From positions 1 through 30,064 of the forward strand of contig JAURHT010000008.1 of the NCBI GenBank assembly GCA_030833145.1: a stretch of DNA of 30,064 nt, written 5' to 3'. Below the pieces are notes generated by a model. The model was given only the letters and a program-made list of their open reading frames with translations, had not been told where the DNA came from and searched no databases. Both the position numbers and the translations under genes were made by a program. Position 1 is the first letter of the stretch. Each line of letters starts with the position of its first letter. The stretch comes from Aquirufa sp. (GTDB lineage Bacteria > Bacteroidota > Bacteroidia > Cytophagales > Spirosomataceae). Positions 9,564 through 17,311 of this stretch are shown here, in pieces.

Positions 9564-10410
9564 ACTAACCCTACTCATCGCCTTTTTGTGCGCGCTTCAG
9601 CTAAGTACGAAGGCAAGAACCCTGGATTCTTTGGGGTTGAAAAAGGAGAACAACAAGACCTTTTTATTATTCAAAGTAGGTCCTAAACAATCTCTTTTTT
9701 CGATACTAAAGCGCTATAATTTATCCTTGAGCGAATTCAAATCGGCAAATGCTGATGTTCAAATCCCGGTGAAAACGGGTGAAATCGTTTATATTCCGTT
9801 GCATTACTTAGAGGAAAGCAACCCTGCGCCTAAAGTAGTGGAAGAGAAAGTACCAGAATCACCTAAAGAAGCAGAAATTCACATCGTAGCTCCTAAGCAA
9901 GGTTTGCTTTCGGTAGCGAACATGCACAAAGTGACGATGGCGGAATTGCGCAAATGGAATAATTTAACATCCGATCGCTTGCAAGAAGGACAACGCTTGA
10001 TCGTTTCAGATCCCGCTGGCTCGACTTCCTCCATTGCAGTAGATAAAAGCAATTTATTACCTGCTAAAACGGCAGCACCCGCAGCGCCAACCCCTTTTGA
10101 AACCGTTGTCGCTCCCGCTAAAGAAAAAGGCCCTGAAGACATCAAAAAGAAGATTGAAACAGGAATCGCGGAACTAATTGATGTACCTGACAATTCTGGA
10201 AAATTCTTAGCCTTGCACCGCACGGCGCCCATCGGAACGTTGGTTTTAGTTAAGAATCTAACAAACAACCAAAGTATATGGGTGAAGGTAATCGGACGTT
10301 TACCTAATGGGGATAGTAAAGTGATCATCAAACTCTCTCCTAAAGCTTTTGAGAAATTAAATGCCGTTGATAAGCGCGTCAGAGCTGAAATCTCTTATTT
10401 ATTACAGTAA
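9550..10410 (+). CDS. Secreted LysM protein with RlpA-like double-psi beta-barrel
   Basis: This 286-aa exported protein has a signal peptide (about 1-22, ending STKA), a degenerate first LysM (about 38-82, ending GEIVYIPL) and a second LysM (about 107-152, HIVAPKQGLLSVANMH to GQRLIVSD). A Pro/Ala-rich linker follows, then a C-terminal double-psi beta-barrel-like region (about 195-286: LHRTAPIGTLVLVKNL, IWVKVIGRLP, VIIKLSPKAFEKL). The linkage matches periplasmic peptidoglycan-binding proteins with an RlpA-like fold. The catalytic Asp/His pair of lytic RlpA is not obvious, so a binding rather than lytic role is possible. It overlaps the upstream gene by 14 bp and lies 1 bp before the 53-aa membrane protein. 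Confidence 0.83.
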   Translation: MKNYKLTLLIAFLCALQLSTKARTLDSLGLKKENNKTFLLFKVGPKQSLFSILKRYNLSLSEFKSANADVQIPVKTGEIVYIPLHYLEESNPAPKVVEEKVPESPKEAEIHIVAPKQGLLSVANMHKVTMAELRKWNNLTSDRLQEGQRLIVSDPAGSTSSIAVDKSNLLPAKTAAPAAPTPFETVVAPAKEKGPEDIKKKIETGIAELIDVPDNSGKFLALHRTAPIGTLVLVKNLTNNQSIWVKVIGRLPNGDSKVIIKLSPKAFEKLNAVDKRVRAEISYLLQ

Positions 10411-10411
10411 T

Positions 10412-10573
10412 ATGAACAAGAGAAAGAGGCCTATCACCGCAGGTCACGTCATTTTTGAGATTTTCTTTATTCTTTCTTATCCCTTTATTGCGGCTTTTTC
10501 GGTAGCAGTAACGGTATTGGTTTGGATATTCTCCCTTCCCTCCCGTTTAGTCGCTCTATTTAGCCGAAAATGA
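10412..10573 (+). CDS. Small membrane protein (53 aa), unknown function
   Basis: This 53-residue protein starts at the ATG at 10412, one base after the LysM gene stop. A basic head (MNKRKRPITAGH) is followed by about 33 hydrophobic residues (IFEIFFILSYPFIAAFSVAV to WIFSLP) and a basic tail ending SRK. That length allows one long or two short membrane helices with both ends in the cytoplasm. No family is recognised. It overlaps the TIGR02757 gene by 4 bp (ATGA), and tight placement inside an overlapping run argues that it is a real gene. A membrane-anchored partner of the neighbouring cell-wall protein is a guess only. Confidence 0.7.
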   Translation: MNKRKRPITAGHVIFEIFFILSYPFIAAFSVAVTVLVWIFSLPSRLVALFSRK

Positions 10574-11352
10574 TTTCAGAAAAAATAGCGGCCATCTTAG
10601 ACGAGAAATTCGCTTTTTTCAATCATCCGCGCTTCATAGAACACGATCCCATTCAAATTCCACATCGCTTTAGTCGCTTGCAAGACAAAGAGATCATGGG
10701 ATTTTGGGTGGCTATTTTAGCCTGGGGCCAGCGAAAAACCATTCTTCAAAATGCCCAAACGCTCATCGATTTGATGGATGGCACGCCTTATGAGTTCATT
10801 GTAGGACATCAAGCGAGTGATTTAAAGCGCTTTGAGCATTTCAAGCACCGCACGTTTCAATATCCAGACACGCTGTATTTTATTGATTTCTTCCAAAGGC
10901 ATTACCAAAACAATAATTCCCTGGAAAGCGCGTTCAACAGAGGTTTGAAAGCGGAGGACTTAAGTGTGGAAAAGGGCCTGAATGGCTTTTTTAATTACTT
11001 CTTTCAATCTGAATGGGCTCCAGAACGTACCAAGAAGCACATTGCGTCTCCACAGAAAAATTCGGCCTGTAAACGCATCAACATGTTTTTGCGCTGGATG
11101 GTGAGAAAAGATGAAGCAGGGGTTGATTTTGGACTTTGGAACACCATTAAACCTGCCCAATTAGTTTGCCCACTTGATGTTCACGCGATGCGAACTGCCG
11201 CACAACTAGGCTTAATGAAGGAGGAGAAGGCGAATTGGAAAACGGCTTTGGCCCTTACAGAAACGCTACGAGAACTGGATCCAAGCGATCCTGTCAAATA
11301 TGATTTTGCCCTCTATGGAATGGGCATCGAAGAAAAAACGCTATGGAATTAA
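10570..11352 (+). CDS. TIGR02757 (DUF2400) family protein
   Basis: The 260-aa protein matches the Bacteroidota TIGR02757/DUF2400 family: IPHRFSRLQDKEIMGFWVAILAWGQRKTIL near the start, then a region with CKRINMFLRWMVRKD, and the tail CPLDVHAMRTAAQLGL with DPSDPVKYDFALYGMGI. No function has been demonstrated that I know of. The PLDVHAMR and RxxQLGL layout resembles the VDTHVxR helix of HhH-GPD DNA glycosylases, so a distant relation to base-excision enzymes is plausible but inferred. It overlaps the microprotein gene by 4 bp and the epimerase gene by 10 bp. Confidence 0.88.
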   Translation: MISEKIAAILDEKFAFFNHPRFIEHDPIQIPHRFSRLQDKEIMGFWVAILAWGQRKTILQNAQTLIDLMDGTPYEFIVGHQASDLKRFEHFKHRTFQYPDTLYFIDFFQRHYQNNNSLESAFNRGLKAEDLSVEKGLNGFFNYFFQSEWAPERTKKHIASPQKNSACKRINMFLRWMVRKDEAGVDFGLWNTIKPAQLVCPLDVHAMRTAAQLGLMKEEKANWKTALALTETLRELDPSDPVKYDFALYGMGIEEKTLWN

Positions 11353-12221
11353 AAAACGCAAAAACAGGCGATTACCTTATTTTAGATACCCAAACGGGAG
11401 CGAGTTTAATCGAATTACGCTTATCAGGAATATCTCTTATCGACCTTCCTGGAAGCTCCATTCATCCCATAGCGAGCAACCCTTACCACCCTAGCGCCTT
11501 ATTAACCCCCTGGGTGAATCGAGTTCGGAACGGAAACTATTCCTTCAAAGGCAAAAATTACCAATTACCCATCAACGAACCCGCATTAGGAAACGCCATC
11601 CACGGATTACTCGCTAGAGCGCCTTTTACCCTTGTTCAACAATCCGAAACGTCTGTCACCTTAGAACACGCCTACGAAGGCGAAGAACCTAATTACCCAT
11701 TTCCATTTACATTCCGATATACATACACATTAACAGATGAGGGGGCATTAGACATAACTTTTGAAGCCCAAAACACGGGTACTTCGGCTATGCCTTTCGC
11801 TTGCGGTTGGCATCCCTATTTCTCCTTTCCAGATACGAGCGTAACTGATTTATCGATTAAATTCCATCCCATTAGCCGTTTTTTGTCGGACTCGCAGATG
11901 ATTCCGTTAAAAGAGGAAAATTTACAAGGCCAGACCGAATTTATTTTTAGTCAAGAGAAAGTGGACCACGTCTTTCGACTGGAACCTATGGAGAAACATA
12001 TCACCGAATTTATTGACCATAAACACCAACGCTCACTCTTTCTAGAACAGTCCTCCATTCAGTTTCCTTTCCTGGTGGTCTTTCAACCAGAAGGCTATAC
12101 TTCGGTGGCCATTGAGCCAATGACCGCGAATACGGATGCATTTAATACCGGAGATGGGCTATTGGAATTAGCGCCACAAGAGGTCTTTTCAGGGCAGATA
12201 CGTTTATCCATAGGAAAATAG
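11343..12221 (+). CDS. Aldose 1-epimerase family protein
   Basis: This 292-aa galactose-mutarotase-like beta-sandwich protein has the expected acid/base residues: His in NAIHGLLAR (about residue 83), His in CGWHPYFSF (about 157) and the catalytic Glu in VAIEPMTANTDAFN near the C-terminus. Such enzymes interconvert alpha and beta anomers of aldoses or hexose phosphates in the cytosol. Divergence from GalM leaves the sugar undefined. No signal peptide is seen. It starts inside the last codons of the TIGR02757 gene (10-bp overlap), closing the run that began at 8904. Confidence 0.9.
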   Translation: MELKNAKTGDYLILDTQTGASLIELRLSGISLIDLPGSSIHPIASNPYHPSALLTPWVNRVRNGNYSFKGKNYQLPINEPALGNAIHGLLARAPFTLVQQSETSVTLEHAYEGEEPNYPFPFTFRYTYTLTDEGALDITFEAQNTGTSAMPFACGWHPYFSFPDTSVTDLSIKFHPISRFLSDSQMIPLKEENLQGQTEFIFSQEKVDHVFRLEPMEKHITEFIDHKHQRSLFLEQSSIQFPFLVVFQPEGYTSVAIEPMTANTDAFNTGDGLLELAPQEVFSGQIRLSIGK

Positions 12222-12242
12222 GCCATTCATTCAGCTTTTTTG

Positions 12243-12250
12243 TACCTTTG
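12243..12250 (+). promoter_or_regulatory. Candidate -7 promoter element for the DUF3078 gene
   Basis: The sequence TACCTTTG exactly matches the Bacteroidota -7 consensus TAnnTTTG and ends 4 bp before the ATG at 12255. With a transcription start about 5-7 bp after the element, the mRNA would begin at or next to the start codon. A clear -33 TTTG is not visible at the expected spacing. Confidence 0.5.
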
Positions 12251-12254
12251 TGAA

Positions 12255-13145
12255 ATGAAGTTTAATTTGCTGTTCATATTGTTGTTTTCAACTGCTTTTG
12301 GGCCCGCATATGCGGAATCCAAGGCTGACTCGACGGCCAATAAATGGAAGCAAGTCATGACTTCAGGCATCAACTTAAATCAATCTAGTTTCAGCGATAA
12401 CTGGAAAGGTGGTGGGACAAATACCTTAGCGATTGGCTGGTATTTGAATCACAGCGCAAACGTATCAAATGAATCTTGGCGACTGAATTCCGACCTCAAT
12501 TTACAAGTGGGATTTCTCCAAAACAGAACCCAAAGTCTCCGTAAAAATATCGACCGGATCGCGTATGAATTTAAAGCGGGTTACCGTATCAGTCCTAAAT
12601 GGGACTTTTATGGATCGACTAACTTCCAGACGCAATTCTTTAACGGATATGATTACGGCAAGAAAAATAAAGCTGGAGTTCCAGTGGACTCCTTGATTTC
12701 GAGTCTTTTTGCTCCGGCCTATTTGACCTCTTCAATGGGTTTAGAATACCATCCAGACAAATCCTTTTATACGCGAATTGGTATTGGTAGTTTACGCCAA
12801 ACCTTTGTCTTCGATCAAGCCATCTCTAGAGCCGGATTATATGGTCTAGAAAAACCAGGAGACAATATCAGAAATCAGTTTGTATTTCAATATTTAGTCA
12901 ATGTTGACAAGGATGTCTGGGAAAATATCAACGTAAAAGCACGTTATTCAGCCCTAATCGATTATTTCAGACTCACCCTTTCGAATAGCATTGTACACCG
13001 ATTTGACGCGAATGTAACCATGAAGGTCAACAAATACGTCAGTACTAACTTACAAGTCGTATTATTCCGCGACTATGACCAAGATCCCAATTGGCAATTC
13101 TCCCAAATCTTGTCAATGGGTCTCGTATACCGCATCGAGAAATAA
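12255..13145 (+). CDS. DUF3078 domain-containing outer-membrane-type protein
   Basis: The 296-aa exported protein has a signal peptide (MKFNLLFILLFSTAFGPAYA, about residues 1-20). Alternating strands of a DUF3078-type beta-barrel follow: GINLNQSSFSDNWKGGGTN is the hallmark opening, then LNLQVGFLQN, YGSTNFQTQFFNGYDYG and YTRIGIGSLRQTF, ending in VVLFRDYDQDPNWQFSQ. A final aromatic/charged YRIEK terminus is compatible with outer-membrane insertion. No function is known for the family. An in-frame TTG at 12240 exists, but the ATG at 12255 begins a clean signal peptide. The gene ends flush against the convergent ppx/gppA gene with no gap. Confidence 0.87.
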   Translation: MKFNLLFILLFSTAFGPAYAESKADSTANKWKQVMTSGINLNQSSFSDNWKGGGTNTLAIGWYLNHSANVSNESWRLNSDLNLQVGFLQNRTQSLRKNIDRIAYEFKAGYRISPKWDFYGSTNFQTQFFNGYDYGKKNKAGVPVDSLISSLFAPAYLTSSMGLEYHPDKSFYTRIGIGSLRQTFVFDQAISRAGLYGLEKPGDNIRNQFVFQYLVNVDKDVWENINVKARYSALIDYFRLTLSNSIVHRFDANVTMKVNKYVSTNLQVVLFRDYDQDPNWQFSQILSMGLVYRIEK

Positions 13146-14036
13146 TTACTTCTTTCGGTTTAAATAGCGATCGTATAACATTTGGAGTATACCATCTTTA
13201 AGCCCTAAATCAGGGACTAAAATCGTCTGACACCCCCCGAGTTCCATCGCTGTCAAATAGATAGAAGCAGCTGGAACTATCACGTCAGCCCGGTCCGTAT
13301 TTAAACGTAATTTGTTCACTCGATCTTCAAACGAAAAAGAACCCACATAGGCTGCCATTTCAAATAAAGCATCAAAAGTCATGGATTTTTCTTCCGCAGC
13401 AGGCTTCGACAAATTGAATAATTTGGCAATATTTCCACCCGTACCAATCGCCTCAATATCACCAGATATCAATTCCTTTTGCTGCGAAATCCAATTCTTC
13501 ATCTTCTCCCAATCTCCCTCTTTTTCCGTTCCCTCCAGTAGACGCACTGAACCAATTTTAAAAGACTTAGAGGCCAATATTTCGCGGTGACGGTAGATAT
13601 TCAATTCAGTACTACCTCCACCAACATCGATATGTAAGTAGTTTTTCTTCGGATGTAAGGATTGAACCACCACATCATTAATCAATACCGCCTCACGGCT
13701 TCCATCAATTATTTGGATTTTCATATCCAAAATCTTGTGAATACGTGTAATTATCTCTGCAGAATTAGAAGCTTCGCGCATCGCTGATGTCGCACAAATG
13801 GCATAATCCTTCACTTCATGCAGGTCCATCAATAATTTATAGGCATGCAAAAGTTTGAAAATCCGAACCTCTGATTCTGGAGATATAGATCCATCACTAA
13901 ATACGTCGTGACCTAATCGAAGGGCAAAACGAACATATTCAATCCGCTTAAAACTGATAACACCATCGTTTTCTAACACACTCGATATTTGAAGGCGAGC
14001 GGCATTAGAACCGATATCTATAGCTGCAAATTTCAT
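13146..14036 (-). CDS. Ppx/GppA phosphatase family protein (exopolyphosphatase-like)
   Basis: This 296-aa protein of the ASKHA fold consists only of the Ppx/GppA core. FAAIDIGSNAARL (residues 3-15) is the first phosphate loop, DGSREAVLI (about 111-119) contains the Glu equivalent to the catalytic base, HIDVGGGSTEL (135-145) is the second phosphate loop, and AIGTGGNIAKL completes the site. It lacks the C-terminal HD-like domain of long Ppx enzymes. Expected activity is removal of terminal phosphate from polyphosphate or pppGpp; which one cannot be told. Its ATG overlaps the stop of the upstream HesB-like gene by 4 bp, so the two are coupled. Confidence 0.9.
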   Translation of the reverse strand: MKFAAIDIGSNAARLQISSVLENDGVISFKRIEYVRFALRLGHDVFSDGSISPESEVRIFKLLHAYKLLMDLHEVKDYAICATSAMREASNSAEIITRIHKILDMKIQIIDGSREAVLINDVVVQSLHPKKNYLHIDVGGGSTELNIYRHREILASKSFKIGSVRLLEGTEKEGDWEKMKNWISQQKELISGDIEAIGTGGNIAKLFNLSKPAAEEKSMTFDALFEMAAYVGSFSFEDRVNKLRLNTDRADVIVPAASIYLTAMELGGCQTILVPDLGLKDGILQMLYDRYLNRKK

Positions 14037-14314
14037 GATTTAGCGGGTTTATGAAGGTAAAAACCATTGCCTTGGACTACATAAGAGATCTCAGTACCTA
14101 GGACAAATAATAATTCTCTTCGATCGATAATTACGGGTATATTTTCAATCAGGTACTCCTCATCATTCTCTGTTTTAGCATCAAAACCGAGTACAAACGT
14201 ACCACCACAAGTTCCACCGCGCATTCCAACCCGAAGAAAAGGTTCAGGAAAGGAGATTAAACGCAGATTTTCAACTGCAGATTCCGTTAAATAAACAGGT
14301 GGATCTATTAACAT
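14033..14314 (-). CDS. HesB/IscA-like protein lacking the C-terminal Cys pair
   Basis: The 93-aa protein follows the A-type iron-sulfur carrier fold: VYLTESAVENL at the start, LRVGMRGGTCGGTFVLGF with the first family cysteine (Cys36), IIDRRELLFVLGTEISYV, and GNGFYLHKPAKS at the end. A-type carriers normally finish with NPxA plus a CGC(G) motif. Here the protein stops directly after HKPAKS, so two of three metal ligands are absent. No frame around the stop encodes a CGC, so this is not an obvious frameshift. It precedes ppx/gppA with a 4-bp overlap and is divergent from porX. Fold call is good; a function in Fe-S delivery is doubtful. Confidence 0.78.
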   Translation of the reverse strand: MLIDPPVYLTESAVENLRLISFPEPFLRVGMRGGTCGGTFVLGFDAKTENDEEYLIENIPVIIDRRELLFVLGTEISYVVQGNGFYLHKPAKS

Positions 14315-14335
14315 GTATTAACGTGGATGTAGATG

Positions 14336-14353
14336 TAAAATTAGCTAATTTTA
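14336..14353. promoter_or_regulatory. 18-bp perfect palindrome in the porX divergent intergenic region
   Basis: TAAAATTAGCTAATTTTA is a perfect inverted repeat in the 64-bp gap between the HesB-like and porX genes. Each half reads TAATTTTA outward, one base off the -7 consensus TAnnTTTG, 25 bp before the porX ATG and 21 bp before the HesB-like ATG. It may be two back-to-back -7 boxes, an operator, or both. Confidence 0.5.
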
Positions 14354-14378
14354 GACTTGAAAGGTAAATAAAAGAGCG

Positions 14379-15944
14379 ATGACGTATAAAATACTTTGGG
14401 CAGACGATGAAATTGATTTATTGAAACCCTATATCTTGTTTTTAGAGAGCAAAGGATATGAAGTTTATACGGTTAATTCTGGGGCTGATGCCCTTGAATT
14501 AGTAGAAACGCAGAAGTTCGACATCTTATTCTTGGATGAAAATATGCCAGGGATGTCTGGTTTAGAGGTTTTATTGCATATCAAAAAGATCAGACCTAAC
14601 CTTCCAGTCATCATGATTACTAAATCAGAGGAGGAAGAATTAATGGAAGACGCCATCGGTTCTAAGATTGCGGATTACCTGATCAAGCCATTAAATCCCA
14701 ATCAATTACTGCTATCTGTTAAACGTATTTTCGATAAGAAAAGACTCGAAGAAGGGAAAACGAATATCACCTACCAGCAGGAGTTTTTGGCATTATCCAT
14801 GCAATACCAGGATCATTTGAATGCCAAAGAGTGGTCAGACATCTACGAAAAGCTTGTCTATTGGGAACTCGAAATCGACACCACCGAAAACAAATCGATG
14901 GCCGAGGTTTTGAATAATCAAAAAAATGAGGCGAATGCCCATTTCAGTAAATTCATCGAGAAAAACTACGAGGATTGGTTGCAAAAACCGGATGCAGAAA
15001 CACCCGTTTTATCTCATTTAATGCTCCGTAAGCACGTTTTCCCAAAGATAAACGACAAGAGTCCGCTCTATTTTATATTAATCGATAATTTGCGGTTTGA
15101 CCAGTGGAAAACTTTGGACAAATACATTCAAGAATATTTCCAATTAGAGTCCGAAAGCAAGTATTATTCCATCCTACCTACGACAACCGCCTATGCCCGA
15201 AATTCCATTTTTGCAGGAATGATGCCGTCTGAAATCGCGAAAAATTACCCCGATAAATGGGTGTATGATTTAGGGGATTCAGAAGACGAAGAGGGTTTCA
15301 ATAAACACGAAGAATTTTACTTGCAGGAGCAATTGAAACGTTTGAAAATCAACGCAAAAAGCTCGTATCACAAAATAATTCACCAATACCAAGGGAAGCA
15401 ATTAGTCGATAATTTCAACAAATTAGCCACCAATGATTTAAATGTCATTGTCTACAACTTCGTAGACATGCTATCCCATGCGCGAACAGACATGGCGATG
15501 ATCAAGGAATTAGCTCCAGATGAATCAGCATATCGTAGCTTAACGGCTAGCTGGTTCCAGCACTCTCCCCTTTTTGATTTATTAAAGAAGATTGCGGAGA
15601 AAAAAGGGCGTGTCATCATCACCACGGATCACGGGATGATTCGCGTTCAAAATCCCATTAAAATCGTGGGAGATCGCAATACAAACACCAATTTACGCTA
15701 CAAGCAAGGGAAGAATCTGAATTGGGATAACGCGAATAAGATGATGGTTTGCCGAAAGCCGGAGAACATTTTCTTACCAAAACCAAATGTCTCAACCACC
15801 TATGTTTTCGCTAAAGAAGACAATCTATTTGCTTACCCTAATAATTACAACCAATACGTAAACCACTACCGAAATACCTTCCAACACGGCGGCATCTCTT
15901 TAGAGGAATGTATCATTCCGGTGATATATTATACGGGAAAATAG
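14379..15944 (+). CDS. porX: PorX-type response regulator with PglZ phosphatase domain
   Basis: The 521-aa protein has a receiver domain (1-about 120) with acidic pocket Asp9/Asp10, phospho-acceptor Asp53 (LFLDENMPG), Thr81 and Lys103. A helical linker follows, then an alkaline-phosphatase-superfamily PglZ domain with metal Asp236 (ILIDNLRFD), nucleophile Thr in ILPTTTAYARNS (about 268-270) and VIITTDHGM near residue 415. The domain order is that of PorX, which with PorY controls the type IX secretion system and, from published work, hydrolyses cyclic and linear oligonucleotides. No histidine kinase lies beside it in the window, so its partner is encoded elsewhere. It converges on ftsE with a 2-bp gap. 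Confidence 0.94.
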   Translation: MTYKILWADDEIDLLKPYILFLESKGYEVYTVNSGADALELVETQKFDILFLDENMPGMSGLEVLLHIKKIRPNLPVIMITKSEEEELMEDAIGSKIADYLIKPLNPNQLLLSVKRIFDKKRLEEGKTNITYQQEFLALSMQYQDHLNAKEWSDIYEKLVYWELEIDTTENKSMAEVLNNQKNEANAHFSKFIEKNYEDWLQKPDAETPVLSHLMLRKHVFPKINDKSPLYFILIDNLRFDQWKTLDKYIQEYFQLESESKYYSILPTTTAYARNSIFAGMMPSEIAKNYPDKWVYDLGDSEDEEGFNKHEEFYLQEQLKRLKINAKSSYHKIIHQYQGKQLVDNFNKLATNDLNVIVYNFVDMLSHARTDMAMIKELAPDESAYRSLTASWFQHSPLFDLLKKIAEKKGRVIITTDHGMIRVQNPIKIVGDRNTNTNLRYKQGKNLNWDNANKMMVCRKPENIFLPKPNVSTTYVFAKEDNLFAYPNNYNQYVNHYRNTFQHGGISLEECIIPVIYYTGK

Positions 15945-15946
15945 AT

Positions 15947-16618
15947 TTAAAGACTGGCTACTGGGAAGATTTTACCCCCTTCACATTTCAGGATTTGACC
16001 TGGAACTTTAGCCATGGTATTGTAGTCGTGACTCGCCATAATGATGGCCATACCACTTTGATTCAGCTCCTTGAATAATTGCATAATTTCTAAAGAAACC
16101 TCTGGATCTAAATGGCCTGTAGGCTCATCAGCAAGCAATAAAACGGGATTATTGAGAATAGCACGCGCGATACAAATGCGTTGTTGCTCTCCACCTGAAA
16201 GACGGTGAATACGCTTAGAAATCGCAGAACTCATCCCTACGCGGGCTAAAACCTCCTCGATTTTAAATCGAATTTCGTCTTTGTTCGTGTGACCAGTCGC
16301 CTCTAAAACGAAGGACAAATTCTTCTCCACATTGCGATCCGTTAACAATTGAAAATCCTGGAAAACGAAGCCTAATTTACGTCTTAAGAAAGGCACCTCA
16401 GAACGCTTGATGGTATTCAACGAATATCCAGCCACCGAGGCTGTTCCAGATTGAAGACCAATTTCCGCGATGATACTACGGAAAAAAGTACTCTTTCCAC
16501 TACCCGTTTTACCAATCAAATAATAAAAATCCCCCTCATTAATCGTTAAATTAATGTCTTCTAGCGTGTTAACACCTTCTTGTGAAATACTTACTTGTTC
16601 AAAAGATAAAACAGACAT
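15947..16618 (-). CDS. FtsE-like ABC transporter ATP-binding protein
   Basis: This 223-aa ABC ATPase has all motifs intact: Walker A GKTGSGKST (36-44), Q-loop FVFQDFQLL, signature LSGGEQQR (140-147), Walker B VLLLADEPTGHLD and switch His in IIMASHDY. The Q-loop and ADEPTGHLD context match the FtsE branch, which couples ATP hydrolysis through FtsX to septal peptidoglycan hydrolases. FtsX is not adjacent; instead the gene follows the transaldolase gene by 18 bp in the same orientation. A MacB/LolD-type ATPase is the alternative. FtsE identity is likely but not proven by context. Confidence 0.85.
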   Translation of the reverse strand: MSVLSFEQVSISQEGVNTLEDINLTINEGDFYYLIGKTGSGKSTFFRSIIAEIGLQSGTASVAGYSLNTIKRSEVPFLRRKLGFVFQDFQLLTDRNVEKNLSFVLEATGHTNKDEIRFKIEEVLARVGMSSAISKRIHRLSGGEQQRICIARAILNNPVLLLADEPTGHLDPEVSLEIMQLFKELNQSGMAIIMASHDYNTMAKVPGQILKCEGGKIFPVASL

Positions 16619-16636
16619 AAAAATCGCCTAGGTTAA

Positions 16637-17293
16637 TTAAGAATTTGCTTTTGCGTGATCCGCTAAGAATTGCGCTAAACCATTATCCGTTAATGGATGC
16701 TTTAATAAAGCAAGCATGGCAGATAAAGGTCCTGTCATCACATCAGCCGCAGCTTCAGCACATTTAATGATGTGCATTGGGTGACGAACAGAGGCCGCTA
16801 AGATTTGCGTATCAAATTCGTAGTTATCGTAGATCAACCGAATTTGTTCGATCAATTCAATACCATCGAAAGAGATATCATCTAAACGTCCAATAAAAGG
16901 AGAAACGTAGGTTGCACCTGCTTTAGCAGCTAATAAAGCCTGACCAGCAGAGAATACTAGTGTGCAATTGGTTTTAATCCCTCTTTCAGAAAAATATTTC
17001 AAGGCCTTGATACCGTCCTTGATCATTGGAATCTTAACTACGATTTTATCGTCCAGCTCCGCTAATTCTTCGCCTTCACGAATCATTCCTTCGTAATCAG
17101 TGGCGATTACTTCGGCAGAAACATCTCCGTCTACAATATCACAAATCGCTTTGTAATGACGTAAAACGTTGTCTTTTCCGGTTATTCCTTCTTTAGCCAT
17201 TAAGGAAGGGTTCGTCGTAACACCGTCCAAAACACCTAAATCTTGTGCTTCTTTAATTTGCGCTAAGTTCGCTGTATCGATAAAAAATTTCAT
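16637..17293 (-). CDS. fsa: Transaldolase / fructose-6-phosphate aldolase family protein (TalC-like)
   Basis: This is a 218-aa short-form transaldolase-fold barrel. [13 protein letters not shown] at the start, [12 protein letters not shown], the Schiff-base Lys87 in VVKIP and [17 protein letters not shown] are hallmarks of the FSA/TalC group. Residues that separate the activities point to transaldolase: Glu61 in SAEVIATD (Gln in E. coli FSA) and Phe133 in [10 protein letters not shown] (Tyr in FSA). It would transfer dihydroxyacetone units in the non-oxidative pentose phosphate pathway. The ATG lies 18 nt after the SRP RNA T-run, and ftsE follows after 18 bp. Family is certain; the activity split rests on two residues. 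Confidence 0.93.
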   Translation of the reverse strand: MKFFIDTANLAQIKEAQDLGVLDGVTTNPSLMAKEGITGKDNVLRHYKAICDIVDGDVSAEVIATDYEGMIREGEELAELDDKIVVKIPMIKDGIKALKYFSERGIKTNCTLVFSAGQALLAAKAGATYVSPFIGRLDDISFDGIELIEQIRLIYDNYEFDTQILAASVRHPMHIIKCAEAAADVMTGPLSAMLALLKHPLTDNGLAQFLADHAKANS

Positions 17294-17311
17294 AGGTCAG
17301 ATTTTTATAAC

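Noticed and set aside
9879..10331. 150-codon minus-strand frame opposite the LysM gene
   Set aside because: Antisense to a clearly coding gene with signal peptide and domains; no recognisable motifs.
13246..14036. Possible loss of the catalytic Glu in the Ppx/GppA protein (GSREA in place of GxEEA)
   Set aside because: By alignment with E. coli Ppx from memory, the catalytic Glu121 is the second Glu of the pair, which is retained here (Glu115).
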